Shown: positions 1 to 9,288 of the stretch, one piece after another
Position numbering within the stretch: position 1 is the first letter of the stretch
Layout of the letters: each line of letters opens with the position of its first letter
From: Shimazuella kribbensis DSM 45090
GTDB lineage: Bacteria > Bacillota > Bacilli > Thermoactinomycetales > Thermoactinomycetaceae
Direction: 5' to 3'
Assembly: GCF_000428065.1 (NCBI RefSeq)
Contig: NZ_ATZF01000002.1
Span: forward strand, 356,674 to 420,673
DNA length: 64,000 nucleotides
Notes under the pieces: generated by a model
Database searches by the model: none
What the model was told of the DNA's origin: nothing
The model's input: the letters and a program-made list of their open reading frames with translations, nothing else
Position numbers and translations under genes: made by a program

Positions 1-330
1 AATAAAACTTTCCTTTTCCAAATTTGCAAAAGTCGGATTAAAGGTAACAACATATACTCGTTCGATTCCGAGTGCTTCTAATTGAGATAACTTCTCTTTT
101 AGTGGTGTTAAGTATCCGTCAAAGGTGGTTTTGCCCAGCACTTCTCTTGGATGTGGAGAAAATGTCATAACTGCTGGAACAATATCTAATTTGTTTGCTT
201 TTTCTATGGCTTGATCGATCACTGCTTGGTGTCCAAGGTGTAATCCATCAAAAAAACCTATAGCTAAACTAGTTGGTTTAACAAGGAGATTGTCCATGTT
301 AAATGGATAAGTAATTTCTATGGTTTTCAT
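1..330 (-). CDS. ribF: bifunctional riboflavin kinase/FMN adenylyltransferase RibF (N-terminal part; cut by window edge)
   Basis: RibF phosphorylates riboflavin to FMN and adenylates FMN to FAD in the cytoplasm. Only the first 110 codons are present; the gene continues past the left edge. The N-terminal FMN adenylyltransferase Rossmann domain is visible: GFFDGLHLGHQAV (about residues 25-37) holds the HxGH nucleotidyltransferase signature, and FSPHPREVLG follows. The start ATG overlaps the truB stop as TAATG, so the two are translationally coupled. truB-ribF is the standard Bacillales order. The C-terminal kinase domain cannot be assessed. Confidence 0.95.
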   Translation of the reverse strand, partial: MKTIEITYPFNMDNLLVKPTSLAIGFFDGLHLGHQAVIDQAIEKANKLDIVPAVMTFSPHPREVLGKTTFDGYLTPLKEKLSQLEALGIERVYVVTFNPTFANLEKESFI

Positions 331-1229
331 TATTCATGCACATCCCGAAATACTTTTACTGGTCTTAATTCTTGATGATGAATCTCGTAAATAGCACAAA
401 ACCTACCCGCATCGTCATAGAGACGAACCAAAGATGAAGCAGGTATTTCATTCGTTGGTTCCCATTCAAATACAATCCCATCTAACACACGCTTGCCGTC
501 TTCCTGATCTACCACAAGGGCTGGAAGATGACATAATGCTTCATCCATTGCAACCATTGATTCAGCAAATGTACCTTTTTCTTTGGATTCTTCTAACTCC
601 TCAAATGTATAGCAATCTACACTTTGAAATGGACCACTTTGTACTCTAGTTAACTTACTCATATGAGCAGGATACCCCATATATTTACCAATATCTACAC
701 ATAAAGTACGAATATAAGTACCTTTTGAACATGTGACATCAAAAGAAAATATATTTTGATGTTCTGTCTGTTCCATAAACAAATGATAGATAAAAACTTG
801 TCTTGCTGGTCGATCTACTACACGGCCTTTTCGAGCCAAATCATACAAACGCTCACCTTTTATTTTCACAGCAGAATACATAGGCGGAACTTGTTCTATC
901 CTGCCTTGAAACTGTTTCATTACTTCTTTCAACGGAAACGAAGTAGATTGAACTTCGGCCTGATCGATGATGTTTCCTGTATGATCTTCTGTATCCGTAG
1001 CGGTACCAAGTGTCATTGTTCCTTGATATCGTTTGGGTAGATCTTGGATGTATTCCACTACTCTTGTGGCTTGTCCTAAGCAGATAGGCAACACGCCTTC
1101 CACCTCAGGATCGAGTGTTCCTGTATGACCTACCCGCTTTTGACCAGCTAATCTCCTTATTCGACTCACAACATCGTGAGATGTAAGCCCTTTGGGTTTC
1201 CACACAGGTATAATACCATGTAATGTCAT
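330..1229 (-). CDS. truB: tRNA pseudouridine(55) synthase TruB
   Basis: Isomerises U55 in the T-loop of tRNAs. The 299-residue protein has family length. The catalytic motif GHTGTLDPEVEGVLP places the nucleophilic Asp at about residue 40, and the SKGTYIRTLC motif of the TruB core is at about 168-177. The C-terminal ~70 residues fit the small PUA-like domain. The start overlaps the nrnA stop by 4 bases (ATGA) and the stop overlaps the ribF start, so this is the middle of a tightly packed operon descending from nusA/infB. Confidence 0.97.
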   Translation of the reverse strand: MTLHGIIPVWKPKGLTSHDVVSRIRRLAGQKRVGHTGTLDPEVEGVLPICLGQATRVVEYIQDLPKRYQGTMTLGTATDTEDHTGNIIDQAEVQSTSFPLKEVMKQFQGRIEQVPPMYSAVKIKGERLYDLARKGRVVDRPARQVFIYHLFMEQTEHQNIFSFDVTCSKGTYIRTLCVDIGKYMGYPAHMSKLTRVQSGPFQSVDCYTFEELEESKEKGTFAESMVAMDEALCHLPALVVDQEDGKRVLDGIVFEWEPTNEIPASSLVRLYDDAGRFCAIYEIHHQELRPVKVFRDVHE

Positions 1230-2170
1230 TCTTTCACGCCCTTAAAAGCTTCCTTCACTTTCTCTAATACTGCACCTATCACTTCATCCATTTGTCCATT
1301 TATTGTACATCCAGCTGCTCTCGCATGCCCACCCCCACCCATTTCAAGGGCAACAGCAGCTACATCAATAATTTGGCGTGAACGCATACTCACCTTAATA
1401 TGATTTTCATCACTCGGGCGGAATAAAATGCCAACATCAACACCTTCAATATTACGGGCAAAATTAACCAATCCATCGTTATCTTCTTCTTCAGAAACGA
1501 GGTAAGCTACTTTTCCGTTTAACGTAATTTGCATCGTCGCTAAAGAAGTTTTCAACTGTTCCAGATAACGTACACTGATTGTTTCCAACAAACGATCAGC
1601 TAATTGATACGATTCCGCCCCCTGTTCCAACAGATTTGCTGCAATACGCATAACATTGGACGAAGTATTGGAATAACGAAATCCACCCGTATCTGTTAAC
1701 AATCCTGCATATAAGACAGTAGCGAGACTTCTAGATATCGGAATATCTAGGTAGACTGCCCAATCATAAAGCATTTCTGCTGTTGCAGCAGCATCCGCTT
1801 TGACGATATTTATTTTACCAAATTCATCATTGGTTCCATGGTGATCAATATTTATGATTACAGAGTGATCGGCAAAAAGCTGCTGACAATTCCCTATTCG
1901 GGAAATATCAGCAGCATCCACTGCAATAATAACAGAAAAACGATCCTTCACTTGAGACGGCAATAGAATATTTTCTGCTCCTGGTAAAAAAGACAGTTTT
2001 TCTGGAACAGGTGATTCATTTACAAGCGTCACTGGAATACCTAGCGATTGAACCATACTACCAACAGCCAATGTTGAACCAATCGCATCTCCATCTGGAT
2101 TCACATGTGATACAACTAGGATTTGACTAGCATTTTTAAGTGTTTGAGTAGCACTTGTCCAATCTAGCAT
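1226..2170 (-). CDS. nrnA: DHH/DHHA1 phosphoesterase, NrnA-type oligoribonuclease / pAp phosphatase
   Basis: NrnA-type enzymes degrade short oligoribonucleotides (nanoRNAs, pGpG) and dephosphorylate 3'-phosphoadenosine 5'-phosphate. The 314-residue protein shows NPDGDAIGS near residue 25, a DAAD motif near 86, the family DHHGTND motif near 112 (metal ligands) and the DHHA1 glycine-rich GGGGHARAAG near 280. It lies 10 bases from rbfA and overlaps truB. Insertion of nrnA between rbfA and truB differs from B. subtilis but is a known arrangement in other Firmicutes. Substrate preference cannot be read from the sequence. Confidence 0.93.
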   Translation of the reverse strand: MLDWTSATQTLKNASQILVVSHVNPDGDAIGSTLAVGSMVQSLGIPVTLVNESPVPEKLSFLPGAENILLPSQVKDRFSVIIAVDAADISRIGNCQQLFADHSVIINIDHHGTNDEFGKINIVKADAAATAEMLYDWAVYLDIPISRSLATVLYAGLLTDTGGFRYSNTSSNVMRIAANLLEQGAESYQLADRLLETISVRYLEQLKTSLATMQITLNGKVAYLVSEEEDNDGLVNFARNIEGVDVGILFRPSDENHIKVSMRSRQIIDVAAVALEMGGGGHARAAGCTINGQMDEVIGAVLEKVKEAFKGVKE

Positions 2171-2180
2171 ATTGCATCTC

Positions 2181-2528
2181 CTAATCTTCGTCTCTTACAT
2201 CATGTAGCAAACGTGTTATTTGATCACTATGGTCGAGTGAATGGTCTACGGAAAAATGGATATCAGGTACATGTCGTAATTGAATACGACGACCAACCTC
2301 AGAGCGAATAAAACCTTTGGCTTTTTCTAGAGCACCAATAGACTCATCTTTCTCAGATTGACTACCTAAGATACTCACATAAACTTTAGCTTGCTGTAGA
2401 TCACCACTCATTTCTACTGCTGTTATAGTAACAAAACCGATACGAGGATCTTTTATTTCTTGTTGAATAATTTGGCTAAGCTCTTTTTTGATCTGTTCGC
2501 CAACGCGGCTCACACGGATGCGTGCCAA
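2181..2528 (-). CDS. rbfA: 30S ribosome-binding factor RbfA
   Basis: RbfA binds the pre-30S particle and helps mature the 5' end of 16S rRNA. The KH-like protein starts MARIRVSRVGEQIKKE and contains the KDPR(I)GFVTIT segment typical of the family. I chose the TTG at 2528, which lies eight bases after AGGAGG. The in-frame GTG three codons upstream overlaps the Shine-Dalgarno site itself and is unlikely to start translation. Gene order ylxP-rbfA-nrnA-truB supports the call. Confidence 0.94.
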   Translation of the reverse strand: MARIRVSRVGEQIKKELSQIIQQEIKDPRIGFVTITAVEMSGDLQQAKVYVSILGSQSEKDESIGALEKAKGFIRSEVGRRIQLRHVPDIHFSVDHSLDHSDQITRLLHDVRDED

Positions 2529-2540
2529 GGGCGACACCTC

Positions 2541-2822
2541 CTACACAAAAGTGATGTCAATATGAAAGATCATCATTTCATCTGTCGCTTCTAAGAGTTT
2601 TACAGCTCGCTGAAGCTCTTTTTCTACCACATGCTTAGCTGTTGCTACCCCAACAATGGCAAGCTCAAACACTTGGCGATCATCTTGTCTTCCAACTTCT
2701 GAAACGGAGAGATTCCATTTGTTCTTGATTCGAGTCAGAACGGACTGAATTACTCTTCTTTTGTCTTTGAGTGAAAGGGATGTGGGAATTTGCCCTTCAC
2801 ACGTTAGTAATCCAATAAACAA
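2541..2822 (-). CDS. ylxP: DUF503 family protein YlxP
   Basis: A 93-residue protein with the YlxP signature: MFIGLLTCEGQI at the N-terminus, SLKDKRRVIQSVLTRIKNK in the middle, and SVSEVGRQDD. It is found between infB and rbfA throughout Bacillales and has been linked to ribosome assembly, but the biochemical role is not settled. The likely start is the TTG at 2822, directly behind the infB stop, with a GAGGTGG ribosome site inside the end of infB, so translational coupling is likely. Confidence 0.9.
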   Translation of the reverse strand: MFIGLLTCEGQIPTSLSLKDKRRVIQSVLTRIKNKWNLSVSEVGRQDDRQVFELAIVGVATAKHVVEKELQRAVKLLEATDEMMIFHIDITFV

Positions 2823-5018
2823 TTACGTACGTGCCACCTCTTCAATGACATAAACCTCGATCAAGTCTCCTTCTTTCATATCATTATAACCTTCTAATGT
2901 AATTCCACATTCATAACCTTGAGCGACTTCTTTTGCATCATCTTTAAAGCGTTTTAAGGTATCCAAACTACCTTCATGAACAACAATTCCGTCACGGATC
3001 AGTCTTGCTTTTCCATCACGTACTACTTTGCCATCGATAACATAGCATCCTGCAATGGTTCCAACACGTGACACTTTAAAGATCTGTCTAACTTCAGCAG
3101 TACCTACTACTTTTTCTTCATACTCAGGATCAAGTAATCCCGTCATTGCTGCTTCGATCTCTTCTATTGCTTTGTAAATAACTCGATGCAATCGAATTTC
3201 TACATTTTCTTGCTCCGCTGTTGCACGTGCATTTGGCTCAGGACGTACATTAAAGCCAATGATGATCGCATTGGAAGCAGAAGCGAGGATCACATCAGAT
3301 TCCGTAATTGCTCCAACTGCGGTGTGGATGATTTTTACACGAGCACCTTCGATATCAATCTTTTCTAAGGACCCTTTCATCGCTTCCGCTGAACCATGTA
3401 CGTCTGCTTTAATAATAACATTTAATTCCTTCACTTCACCCTCTTGAATTTGTTTAAATAAATCGTCAAGGGTTACACGTGTACGAGCTCCGCGTTCTTC
3501 TTCTTTTTGTTTTTGATTACGCTTATCTGCGATAGCACGAGCTTTTTTCTCGTCATCAAATACCATAACTGGATCTCCAGCACTTGGAACATCAGGAAGA
3601 CCTAAAATTTCAACTGGTGTAGATGGTGGTGCTACTTTAACTCGTCGTCCATGATCATTGATCATCGCACGGATTTTACCAAAGTAGTTACCAGCTACGA
3701 TACCGTCTCCTACCTTTAGTGTACCATTTTGAATGAGTACTGTGGCAACTGCACCTCGTCCTTTATCCAATTCTGACTCAATGACAACTCCACGAGCCCG
3801 TTTATCGGGATTCGCCTTAAGTTCTTGCACCTCAGATACTAATAGTATCATCTCCAGAAGATCTTCCATACCTTCTCCGTTGATGGCAGAGACTGGAACA
3901 AAAATCGTGTCACCGCCCCAATCTTCTGATACCAAACCATATTCTGTTAGTTGCTGCTTAATACGATCTGGATTTGCATCTAATTTATCCATTTTGTTCA
4001 CTGCTACAATAATCGGCACATTTGCAGCTTTTGCATGGTTAATCGCCTCGATCGTTTGTGGCATTACACCATCATCAGCAGCAACAACAAGGATCGTTAT
4101 ATCTGTTACCTCTGCACCGCGTGCACGCATAGTAGTAAACGCTGCGTGTCCAGGAGTATCAAGGAAAGTGATTTTCTTCCCATTAATTTCTACTTGATAG
4201 GCACCAATATGCTGGGTTATTCCTCCAGCTTCTCCTGAAGTTACATTGGTACTACGAATTTTATCCAGCAACGTTGTTTTACCATGGTCAACGTGACCCA
4301 TGATGGTTACAACTGGTGGACGCTCTAGTAAGCTTTCTTCTGAATCCACTTCTTCGATCTCTTCAATATTGGACTCATCAAATTCTTCTTTGTATTGAAC
4401 CTGTACCCCAAATTCTTCTGCTACTAATGCCATTGTATCAACATCAATCTCTTGGTTAATCGTAGCCATAATACCAATAGGAATTAATTTACGAATAACT
4501 TCTGAAGCTTCTTTTCTCAATAACTTTGCAAACTCACCTACTGACAATGGCCCAGATACAGTGATTTCTTTTGGAAGTACTGGCGCTTGCTTCTCCCTAT
4601 TTTGGGATGATCGCCTATCATTTCTTCTCCGATTTCCTCTACCTTTTGGGCCTCTTCCCTTCGAAAAATTACTGGTATTTCGTGTCTGCTTATTTTTCTT
4701 AATAGGTTCTTGATTGGCCCGAGAAGAAGGTTGGCCTTTTTCTTGAATTTCTTCTGTCGAATTATTGTTTGTTTGTTCCATAGACTTCGCCGCCCCATGT
4801 TGTACAGTTTGTTTCTGGCTTTTCGGTTTCTCCTGTTTTGCAGATGTAGAACCCTGCTTGAATTTATTCACAAACTCTTCCACTTTTTTCGTTGCAGTTT
4901 CGTCCATGACACTCATGTGATTATTAACAGGAATGCCTACTTTTTCAAGAATATTAATAACTTCTTTACTACTCATATCTTTCTCTTTGGCATACTCGTA
5001 TACACGGATTTTCGTCAT
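2823..5018 (-). CDS. infB: translation initiation factor IF-2
   Basis: GTPase that positions fMet-tRNA on the 30S subunit and drives subunit joining. The 731-residue protein has an N-terminal IF2_N helix bundle (residues 1-50), a long basic, Asn/Arg/Lys-rich linker, a second IF2_N segment, then the G domain with GHVDHGKTT (about 241-249), DTPGHAAF (about 288-295), NKMD and SAI, followed by the beta-barrel and C-terminal IF2 domains ending in [19 protein letters not shown] site precedes the ATG. It sits in the nusA-infB operon. Confidence 0.98.
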   Translation of the reverse strand: MTKIRVYEYAKEKDMSSKEVINILEKVGIPVNNHMSVMDETATKKVEEFVNKFKQGSTSAKQEKPKSQKQTVQHGAAKSMEQTNNNSTEEIQEKGQPSSRANQEPIKKNKQTRNTSNFSKGRGPKGRGNRRRNDRRSSQNREKQAPVLPKEITVSGPLSVGEFAKLLRKEASEVIRKLIPIGIMATINQEIDVDTMALVAEEFGVQVQYKEEFDESNIEEIEEVDSEESLLERPPVVTIMGHVDHGKTTLLDKIRSTNVTSGEAGGITQHIGAYQVEINGKKITFLDTPGHAAFTTMRARGAEVTDITILVVAADDGVMPQTIEAINHAKAANVPIIVAVNKMDKLDANPDRIKQQLTEYGLVSEDWGGDTIFVPVSAINGEGMEDLLEMILLVSEVQELKANPDKRARGVVIESELDKGRGAVATVLIQNGTLKVGDGIVAGNYFGKIRAMINDHGRRVKVAPPSTPVEILGLPDVPSAGDPVMVFDDEKKARAIADKRNQKQKEEERGARTRVTLDDLFKQIQEGEVKELNVIIKADVHGSAEAMKGSLEKIDIEGARVKIIHTAVGAITESDVILASASNAIIIGFNVRPEPNARATAEQENVEIRLHRVIYKAIEEIEAAMTGLLDPEYEEKVVGTAEVRQIFKVSRVGTIAGCYVIDGKVVRDGKARLIRDGIVVHEGSLDTLKRFKDDAKEVAQGYECGITLEGYNDMKEGDLIEVYVIEEVART

Positions 5019-5035
5019 CCGTTCACCCCCATTAG

Positions 5036-5335
5036 TTACGTAACGAGCCCCCTTAGCATCTGACAGAACCCTAAATCTGTTACTGCCATAACGACTCGTT
5101 CGCCTTTTCCTAATGCAGTCCCAAGGTCATATCGGGTACCTACTTGTAGCAACGGAACTTGATAAGAATTACACTTATCTGTGAATTTTTTTGTTGTATT
5201 TTTTCCTGCATCTGTTGCCAAAATAACCAATTTTGCTTGACCATTGCGTACCGCTTGAAGAACAAGCTCTTCTCCCGATGTTAATTTACGTGCTCTTTGT
5301 GCTAAACCTAACACCTGAAAGAAATTATTCTTCAT
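5036..5335 (-). CDS. ylxQ: L7Ae-family ribosomal protein YlxQ
   Basis: A small L7Ae/L30e-fold RNA-binding protein (99 residues), [21 protein letters not shown], with the L7Ae-type segment [17 protein letters not shown]. In Bacillales it lies between rnpM (ylxR) and infB and binds kink-turn RNA; its precise role is unclear. I chose the ATG at 5335, seven bases after GAGGGAG. The longer reading frame from 5371 starts inside rnpM with no ribosome site. The gene overlaps the end of rnpM by 11 bases. Confidence 0.9.
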   Translation of the reverse strand: MKNNFFQVLGLAQRARKLTSGEELVLQAVRNGQAKLVILATDAGKNTTKKFTDKCNSYQVPLLQVGTRYDLGTALGKGERVVMAVTDLGFCQMLRGLVT

Positions 5336-5603
5336 GTGAAACTCCCTCTGCATACTCCCTAAGCTGATCATACAAAGTAGAATCTATCTTCGTTTGAAAA
5401 ATTCGTTCAAGTGACTTTTTCTTTTGAGCAAGATCGATATATTCAACCTTGGCACAAAGGTAGGCTCCTCGTCCCGATTTTTTACCAGTTGGGTCTATCA
5501 ACACTTCATTATCTGGTGTTCTCACAATACGAATTAGGCTCTTTTTAGAAAACATTTCTTGTGAAACAATGCATTTGCGCATTGGAATCTTTTTTTTCTT
5601 CAC
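5325..5603 (-). CDS. rnpM: YlxR/RnpM family RNA-binding protein
   Basis: A 92-residue YlxR protein: [16 protein letters not shown] at the N-terminus and the conserved GRGAYLC segment near residues 44-50. The family is reported to bind RNase P RNA and modulate its activity (name RnpM), and has earlier been described as a nucleoid-associated regulator. It starts at a GTG that overlaps the nusA stop by 4 bases, so it is co-translated with nusA. Confidence 0.9.
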   Translation of the reverse strand: MKKKKIPMRKCIVSQEMFSKKSLIRIVRTPDNEVLIDPTGKKSGRGAYLCAKVEYIDLAQKKKSLERIFQTKIDSTLYDQLREYAEGVSHEE

Positions 5604-6673
5604 TCGTTCTCATCCTCTGAAATAGCAGACGATAGTTCTACTCCTGCTTCAGACTCACTCTTGATGTCAATTTTCCAATTTGTCAGTTTAGCTGCTAACC
5701 GGGCATTTTGCCCTTCCTTACCAATGGCTAGAGATAACTGATGATCAGGAACCATAACACGAGCCATTTTTTCTTCTTCGAATATATCAACCGAAGTAAC
5801 TTTAGATGGGCTCAAACTAGCAGCAATCCATTCTGTTAAATCATCGGAAAATCGAATAATGTCAATCTTTTCACCCCGAAGTTCATTCACTATCGTTTGT
5901 ACTCGAACTCCTTTGTGACCTACGCAAGCACCTACAGCATCTACATTGGGATCACGTGAAGTAACAGCTACTTTGGAACGCTGCCCCGCTTCACGGGCAA
6001 TTGATTTTATTTCGATTACACCATCAAATATTTCAGGCACTTCTAATTCAAACAAACGCTTTAATAAACCTGGATGTGTACGAGATACAAAGATTTGAGG
6101 TCCTTTTGTAGATTTCTCCACTTTGGTGATAAAGGTTTTAACCCGATCTCCATGTTTAAAACGCTCTCCTGGCATCGTTTCAGAATGTGGGAGCAATGCT
6201 TCTACTCTCCCAAGATCAATAAAATAGTTACGATTATCTGAACGTTGCACAATTCCTGTTACAATATCTTCTTCACGATCGATAAAATTAGAATAGATGA
6301 TATTTCTTTCTGCTTCACGAATTCGTTGTGTAACCACTTGTTTCGCAGTTTGTGCTGCAATACGACCGAAGTCGGCAGGAGTTACTTCGATTTCCACAAC
6401 ATCATCCAACGTATAATTCGGGTTGATTTCTTTTGCGGCCTCTAAAGATATTTCCAACCGAGGATCAAGGGCCTCTTCCACAACTGATTTACGTGCAAAA
6501 ACACGGACTCTACCCGATTCTCTGTTAATATCTACCCTAACGTTTTGTGCAGAATGAAAATTTCGTTTGTACCCAGAAATTAATGCTGCTTCAATTGCAT
6601 CGATCAAAATATCTTTGCTGATACCTTTTTCTTTCTCTAATTGACCGAGCGCTTCGATGAACTCCGCATTCAC
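5600..6673 (-). CDS. nusA: transcription termination/antitermination protein NusA
   Basis: NusA binds RNA polymerase and nascent RNA and modulates pausing and termination. The 357-residue protein has the N-terminal polymerase-binding domain (1-125), the S1 domain beginning around [10 protein letters not shown], then KH1 and KH2 with the signature [12 protein letters not shown] and [13 protein letters not shown]. The C-terminus is short and acidic, lacking the acidic repeats of proteobacterial NusA, as is normal in Firmicutes. It is 19 bases downstream of rimP. Confidence 0.97.
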   Translation of the reverse strand: MNAEFIEALGQLEKEKGISKDILIDAIEAALISGYKRNFHSAQNVRVDINRESGRVRVFARKSVVEEALDPRLEISLEAAKEINPNYTLDDVVEIEVTPADFGRIAAQTAKQVVTQRIREAERNIIYSNFIDREEDIVTGIVQRSDNRNYFIDLGRVEALLPHSETMPGERFKHGDRVKTFITKVEKSTKGPQIFVSRTHPGLLKRLFELEVPEIFDGVIEIKSIAREAGQRSKVAVTSRDPNVDAVGACVGHKGVRVQTIVNELRGEKIDIIRFSDDLTEWIAASLSPSKVTSVDIFEEEKMARVMVPDHQLSLAIGKEGQNARLAAKLTNWKIDIKSESEAGVELSSAISEDENE

Positions 6674-6692
6674 CGGCCTAATCCTCCCTTCA

Positions 6693-7145
6693 TTATGAAA
6701 AAACCACGCTTAACCTAGCATTTGCTATTTTGTTTCGGGGAATAGACTGTGATTTTACAACAATCAAGTCTGGTGTAACCTCTTCTAATATCCCTTCAAA
6801 CGAGCGCTGGCCATCAATAGGTTCATATGTACTTACGTGGACGGTTTTTCCAATTGCTTTTTGATAATCTGATTCTTTTTTTAATGGCCTTTCTGCACCT
6901 GGTGAAGATACCTCTAAGTAGTAGTTCCCAGGTATTGGATCATTCTGATCTAATGCAATACTTAGTTGTTCACTAGCTTTCGCACAATCATCCAAATCGA
7001 CTGGTTTTTCTATCCCATCGATAAATACCCGTAAAAACCAATTTGGTCCTTCTTTTTTATATTCCACATCAACCAATTCTAGATCCAACTCTTGGAGAAG
7101 TGGAACGGCAATCTTTTCTACTTGATCTACCACTTGTCGACTCAA
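6693..7145 (-). CDS. rimP: ribosome maturation factor RimP
   Basis: RimP assists 30S maturation. The protein begins MSRQVVDQVEKIAVPLLQEL and contains the family segment ELVDVEYKKEGPNWFLRVFID and later SSPGAERPLKK. I chose TTG at 7145, seven bases after GGAGGTAG. The ATG at 7160 overlaps the Shine-Dalgarno core and would add five unconserved residues. It is the first gene of the rimP-nusA operon and is preceded by a structured leader and a recognisable promoter. Confidence 0.93.
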   Translation of the reverse strand: MSRQVVDQVEKIAVPLLQELDLELVDVEYKKEGPNWFLRVFIDGIEKPVDLDDCAKASEQLSIALDQNDPIPGNYYLEVSSPGAERPLKKESDYQKAIGKTVHVSTYEPIDGQRSFEGILEEVTPDLIVVKSQSIPRNKIANARLSVVFS

Positions 7146-7178
7146 GAATACTACCTCCATAAGTAGCTTTTAAAATGC

Positions 7179-7204
7179 AAAGAGTGGGTGTTTACCCACT
7201 CTTT
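7179..7204 (-). promoter_or_regulatory. rimP-nusA leader hairpin
   Basis: AAAGAGTGGGT pairs perfectly with ACCCACTCTTT around a four-base loop, just upstream of rimP. A second inverted repeat (around 7232-7272, core CACTTCACCTGAAGTG) lies further upstream in the same leader. No T-run follows the proximal hairpin, so it looks like leader structure more than a terminator; autoregulation by NusA is a guess. Confidence 0.4.
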
Positions 7205-7328
7205 CACAGGAGCCTATCTAATAATCACCCATTCCTTAGAAAAGCACTTCACCTGAAGTGTTTCTAAAGGTGAAGAATTCACATCTGCAAAAACAAATGT
7301 AGTAACTGTGTGTAGTATTGCCAAAAAG

Positions 7329-7358
7329 ATTATAACACAATCGTTTCTTCTGAGGCAA
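7329..7358 (-). promoter_or_regulatory. probable sigma-A promoter of the rimP-nusA operon
   Basis: Reading on the minus strand: TTGCCT (7358-7353), an 18-base spacer and a perfect TATAAT (7334-7329). It lies about 185 bases upstream of rimP, giving a long leader with two inverted repeats. Confidence 0.6.
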
Positions 7359-7381
7359 ATGTATCCTATTTTCTGTGGCAC

Positions 7382-7410
7382 AAAAAGAGAGGTGGATTTC
7401 TCCTACCTCT
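7382..7410 (-). terminator. terminator after the sortase gene
   Basis: On the minus strand AGAGGT-GGA pairs with TCC-ACCTCT and is followed by CTTTTTG, about 20 bases past the sortase stop. It closes the LPKTA protein-sortase operon. Confidence 0.75.
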
Positions 7411-7432
7411 TGGTTGATAAAAAAGGAAAGAA

Positions 7433-8020
7433 CTATGTTGTTTTTACTAAAACGGATTGAATAATGTACCTTTGTGGAGCTGGACCTATCCAGTTAAAGG
7501 GATAGCAAGTAGTAAGGGTTAGAATTTGTTTCCCTTTATGAGAAACAATAACGGTTCGGTCGTCTTCTGTTGTTATCCACATTTTTACGATTTTATAAGT
7601 AAATATCCCTGCGCTGGTCTTGGTAACCAATTGGTCACCAACTTTCAGTTTTCCCACATTACGAAATACCGTATCTCTATGCCCGCTTAATACCGAGTTA
7701 TCCTTTTCACCTGGAAGTACACTTTGCGCAAAGTGACCTACACCTTTTTCCAATTCATCTGGGTCTGTTCCCTCAATAATAGGTAAAATAGCACTTAATT
7801 TAGGAATAATTAGATCCCCAACTTTATCGCCAGATTTAGGTCTTGTCGGATATAAAATTTTTTTATCCACACTAGATTGATTTTTTGCTTCAGCCATTAC
7901 TTCATTTATATCCGATTTTTTAACCGAACCACCTATAAATAATTGAGGAACATAAGTGAACAAGGTATATCCCATCATACACACTCCTACTACAATAAGT
8001 AAGAGTGATGTTTTTCTCAT
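7433..8020 (-). CDS. class D sortase (membrane-anchored transpeptidase)
   Basis: Sortases cleave a C-terminal sorting motif and attach the protein to peptidoglycan. The 195-residue protein has an N-terminal membrane anchor (residues about 5-25) and the sortase barrel. The catalytic His is in SGHRDTVFRNVG (about 113-124), the catalytic Cys in LTTCYPFNWIGPAPQRY (TLxTC signature, about 170-174), and Arg in the PQRY segment. The TLTTCYPF pattern and small size fit class D. It lies three bases after the LPKTA protein, its likely dedicated substrate. Confidence 0.92.
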   Translation of the reverse strand: MRKTSLLLIVVGVCMMGYTLFTYVPQLFIGGSVKKSDINEVMAEAKNQSSVDKKILYPTRPKSGDKVGDLIIPKLSAILPIIEGTDPDELEKGVGHFAQSVLPGEKDNSVLSGHRDTVFRNVGKLKVGDQLVTKTSAGIFTYKIVKMWITTEDDRTVIVSHKGKQILTLTTCYPFNWIGPAPQRYIIQSVLVKTT

Positions 8021-8023
8021 TCT

Positions 8024-8923
8024 CTATTTCTTCACTTTTCTACGAATAAGTAATCCAAGAGATGCAAGGCCTGCACCAATTAAACCAGCAAATGGTAAAG
8101 GAGTAGCTGTTTTTGGAAGTTTTCCACCATTAACAGTTGTAGGTTCCTCAGTTGTCGTAGTAGTAACAGTTTCTTTCACTGGCGTATTATTTTGAGCAAC
8201 GATTACTGGAGATCCACCATTGGTGTTAGGTACGGTAACTACCCCACCGTTGTCCTCAGAACCATCTACCCCGCCATTATTGGAAGATCCACCATTGTTG
8301 GTGTTTCCACCGTTGTTGGTGTTTCCACCGTTGTCAGTGTTTCCACCGTTGTCAGTGTTTCCACCATCATCGGAGCTTCCACCATCATCGGAGCTTCCAC
8401 CGTCATCGGAGCTTCCACCGTCATCGGAGCTCCCACCATCATCGGTGCTTCCACCATCATCGGTGCTTCCACCGTCATCGGTGCTTCCACCATCATCGGT
8501 GCTTCCACCGTCATCGGTGCTTCCACCGTCATCGGTGCTTCCACCGTCATCGGTGCTCCCACCGTCATCGGTGCTTCCACCGTCATCGGTGCTCCCACCG
8601 TCATCGGTGCTTCCACCGTCATCAGAGCTTCCACCGTCATCAGAGCTTCCACCGTCATCAGAGCTTCCACCGTCATCAGAGCTTCCACCGTCATCGGTGC
8701 TTCCGCCGTCATCGGAGCTTCCACCGTCATCGGTGCTTCCACCGTTTGTCTCACCACAGTTAACGCCTTCACAAGGAGGCTTATCTGTAGGAGGTTTTGG
8801 AACTTCTACTTTTATTTTTGCATCTAGATCCACTAAATTTTTATTTGCTGCTAATGCCGCTGGGCTTAGAGCAAAAACAGACAAACCTAAAACAAAACAT
8901 CCTGTTACTACTTTTCTCTTCAA
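8024..8923 (-). CDS. secreted, cell-wall-anchored Gly/Ser/Asp repeat protein with LPKTA sorting signal
   Basis: A surface protein with a signal peptide (KRK, then a hydrophobic stretch ending ALA-A), a short head domain, a low-complexity stalk of about 21 GGS[ST]DD hexads followed by N-rich variants, and a cell-wall sorting signal: LPKTATP, a hydrophobic segment and RRKVKK. LPxTA is a class D-type motif and matches the adjacent sortase. A pair of Cys in the head (CEGVNC) may form a disulfide. I chose TTG at 8923, behind AGGAAAGG; the ATG at 8965 lacks a ribosome site. The stalk probably spaces a small head away from the wall. I do not recognise a homolog of known function. Confidence 0.85.
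   Translation of the reverse strand: MKRKVVTGCFVLGLSVFALSPAALAANKNLVDLDAKIKVEVPKPPTDKPPCEGVNCGETNGGSTDDGGSSDDGGSTDDGGSSDDGGSSDDGGSSDDGGSSDDGGSTDDGGSTDDGGSTDDGGSTDDGGSTDDGGSTDDGGSTDDGGSTDDGGSTDDGGSTDDGGSSDDGGSSDDGGSSDDGGSSDDGGNTDNGGNTDNGGNTNNGGNTNNGGSSNNGGVDGSEDNGGVVTVPNTNGGSPVIVAQNNTPVKETVTTTTTEEPTTVNGGKLPKTATPLPFAGLIGAGLASLGLLIRRKVKK
8350..8748. repeat. 18-bp tandem repeat array coding for GGS[ST]DD hexads
   Basis: About 21 near-identical 18-bp units, two main variants differing at one codon (Ser versus Thr), plus diverged flanking units. Unit length divisible by three keeps all frames open, which creates long spurious frames on both strands. Prone to slippage, so copy number may vary between isolates. 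Confidence 0.9.
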
Positions 8924-9002
8924 AAATATCAACCTTTCCTGTGCTCTATTCCCTTTTCCAACCATAATTGTATGAAATAATTCTCTTTATCTGTCTATTT
9001 TC

Positions 9003-9031
9003 ATCTTAGTTGTCAGTGAAATAAGTGTCAA
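9003..9031 (-). promoter_or_regulatory. sigma-A promoter of the LPKTA protein-sortase operon
   Basis: On the minus strand a perfect TTGACA (9031-9026), 17-base spacer and TAAGAT (9008-9003), about 80 bases before the TTG start. The remaining 9032-9288 is A+T-rich and holds nothing else I can support. Confidence 0.7.
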
Positions 9032-9288
9032 TCAAATTATCAATGTTTAATAAATTTGTTATAAGTTATAACTTTTTCAGATAGAAGGTAGATATTCTCT
9101 CTTCTAAATCTTAGATCTTTTTATAACAATTAACTGAAATTGTCACAAATCATCTGCAATTATACAAAAGAGTACCAAAAAAAACTTATTTCCAGAAAGC
9201 TTTAAAAAATTACTTCTTATAAAAAAGATATGCGATGTTCTTCCTTCTTTAACTAAGATAAACTACCAGTGAAAGAAGATTATAAAAG

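Noticed and set aside
8350..8748. Repeat array as a CRISPR candidate
   Set aside because: Units are contiguous 18-bp coding repeats without spacers, and there is no cas gene.
8192..8975. Long open frames on both strands across the hexad repeats
   Set aside because: They exist only because an 18-bp unit keeps every frame open; they have no ribosome sites and pure low-complexity products.
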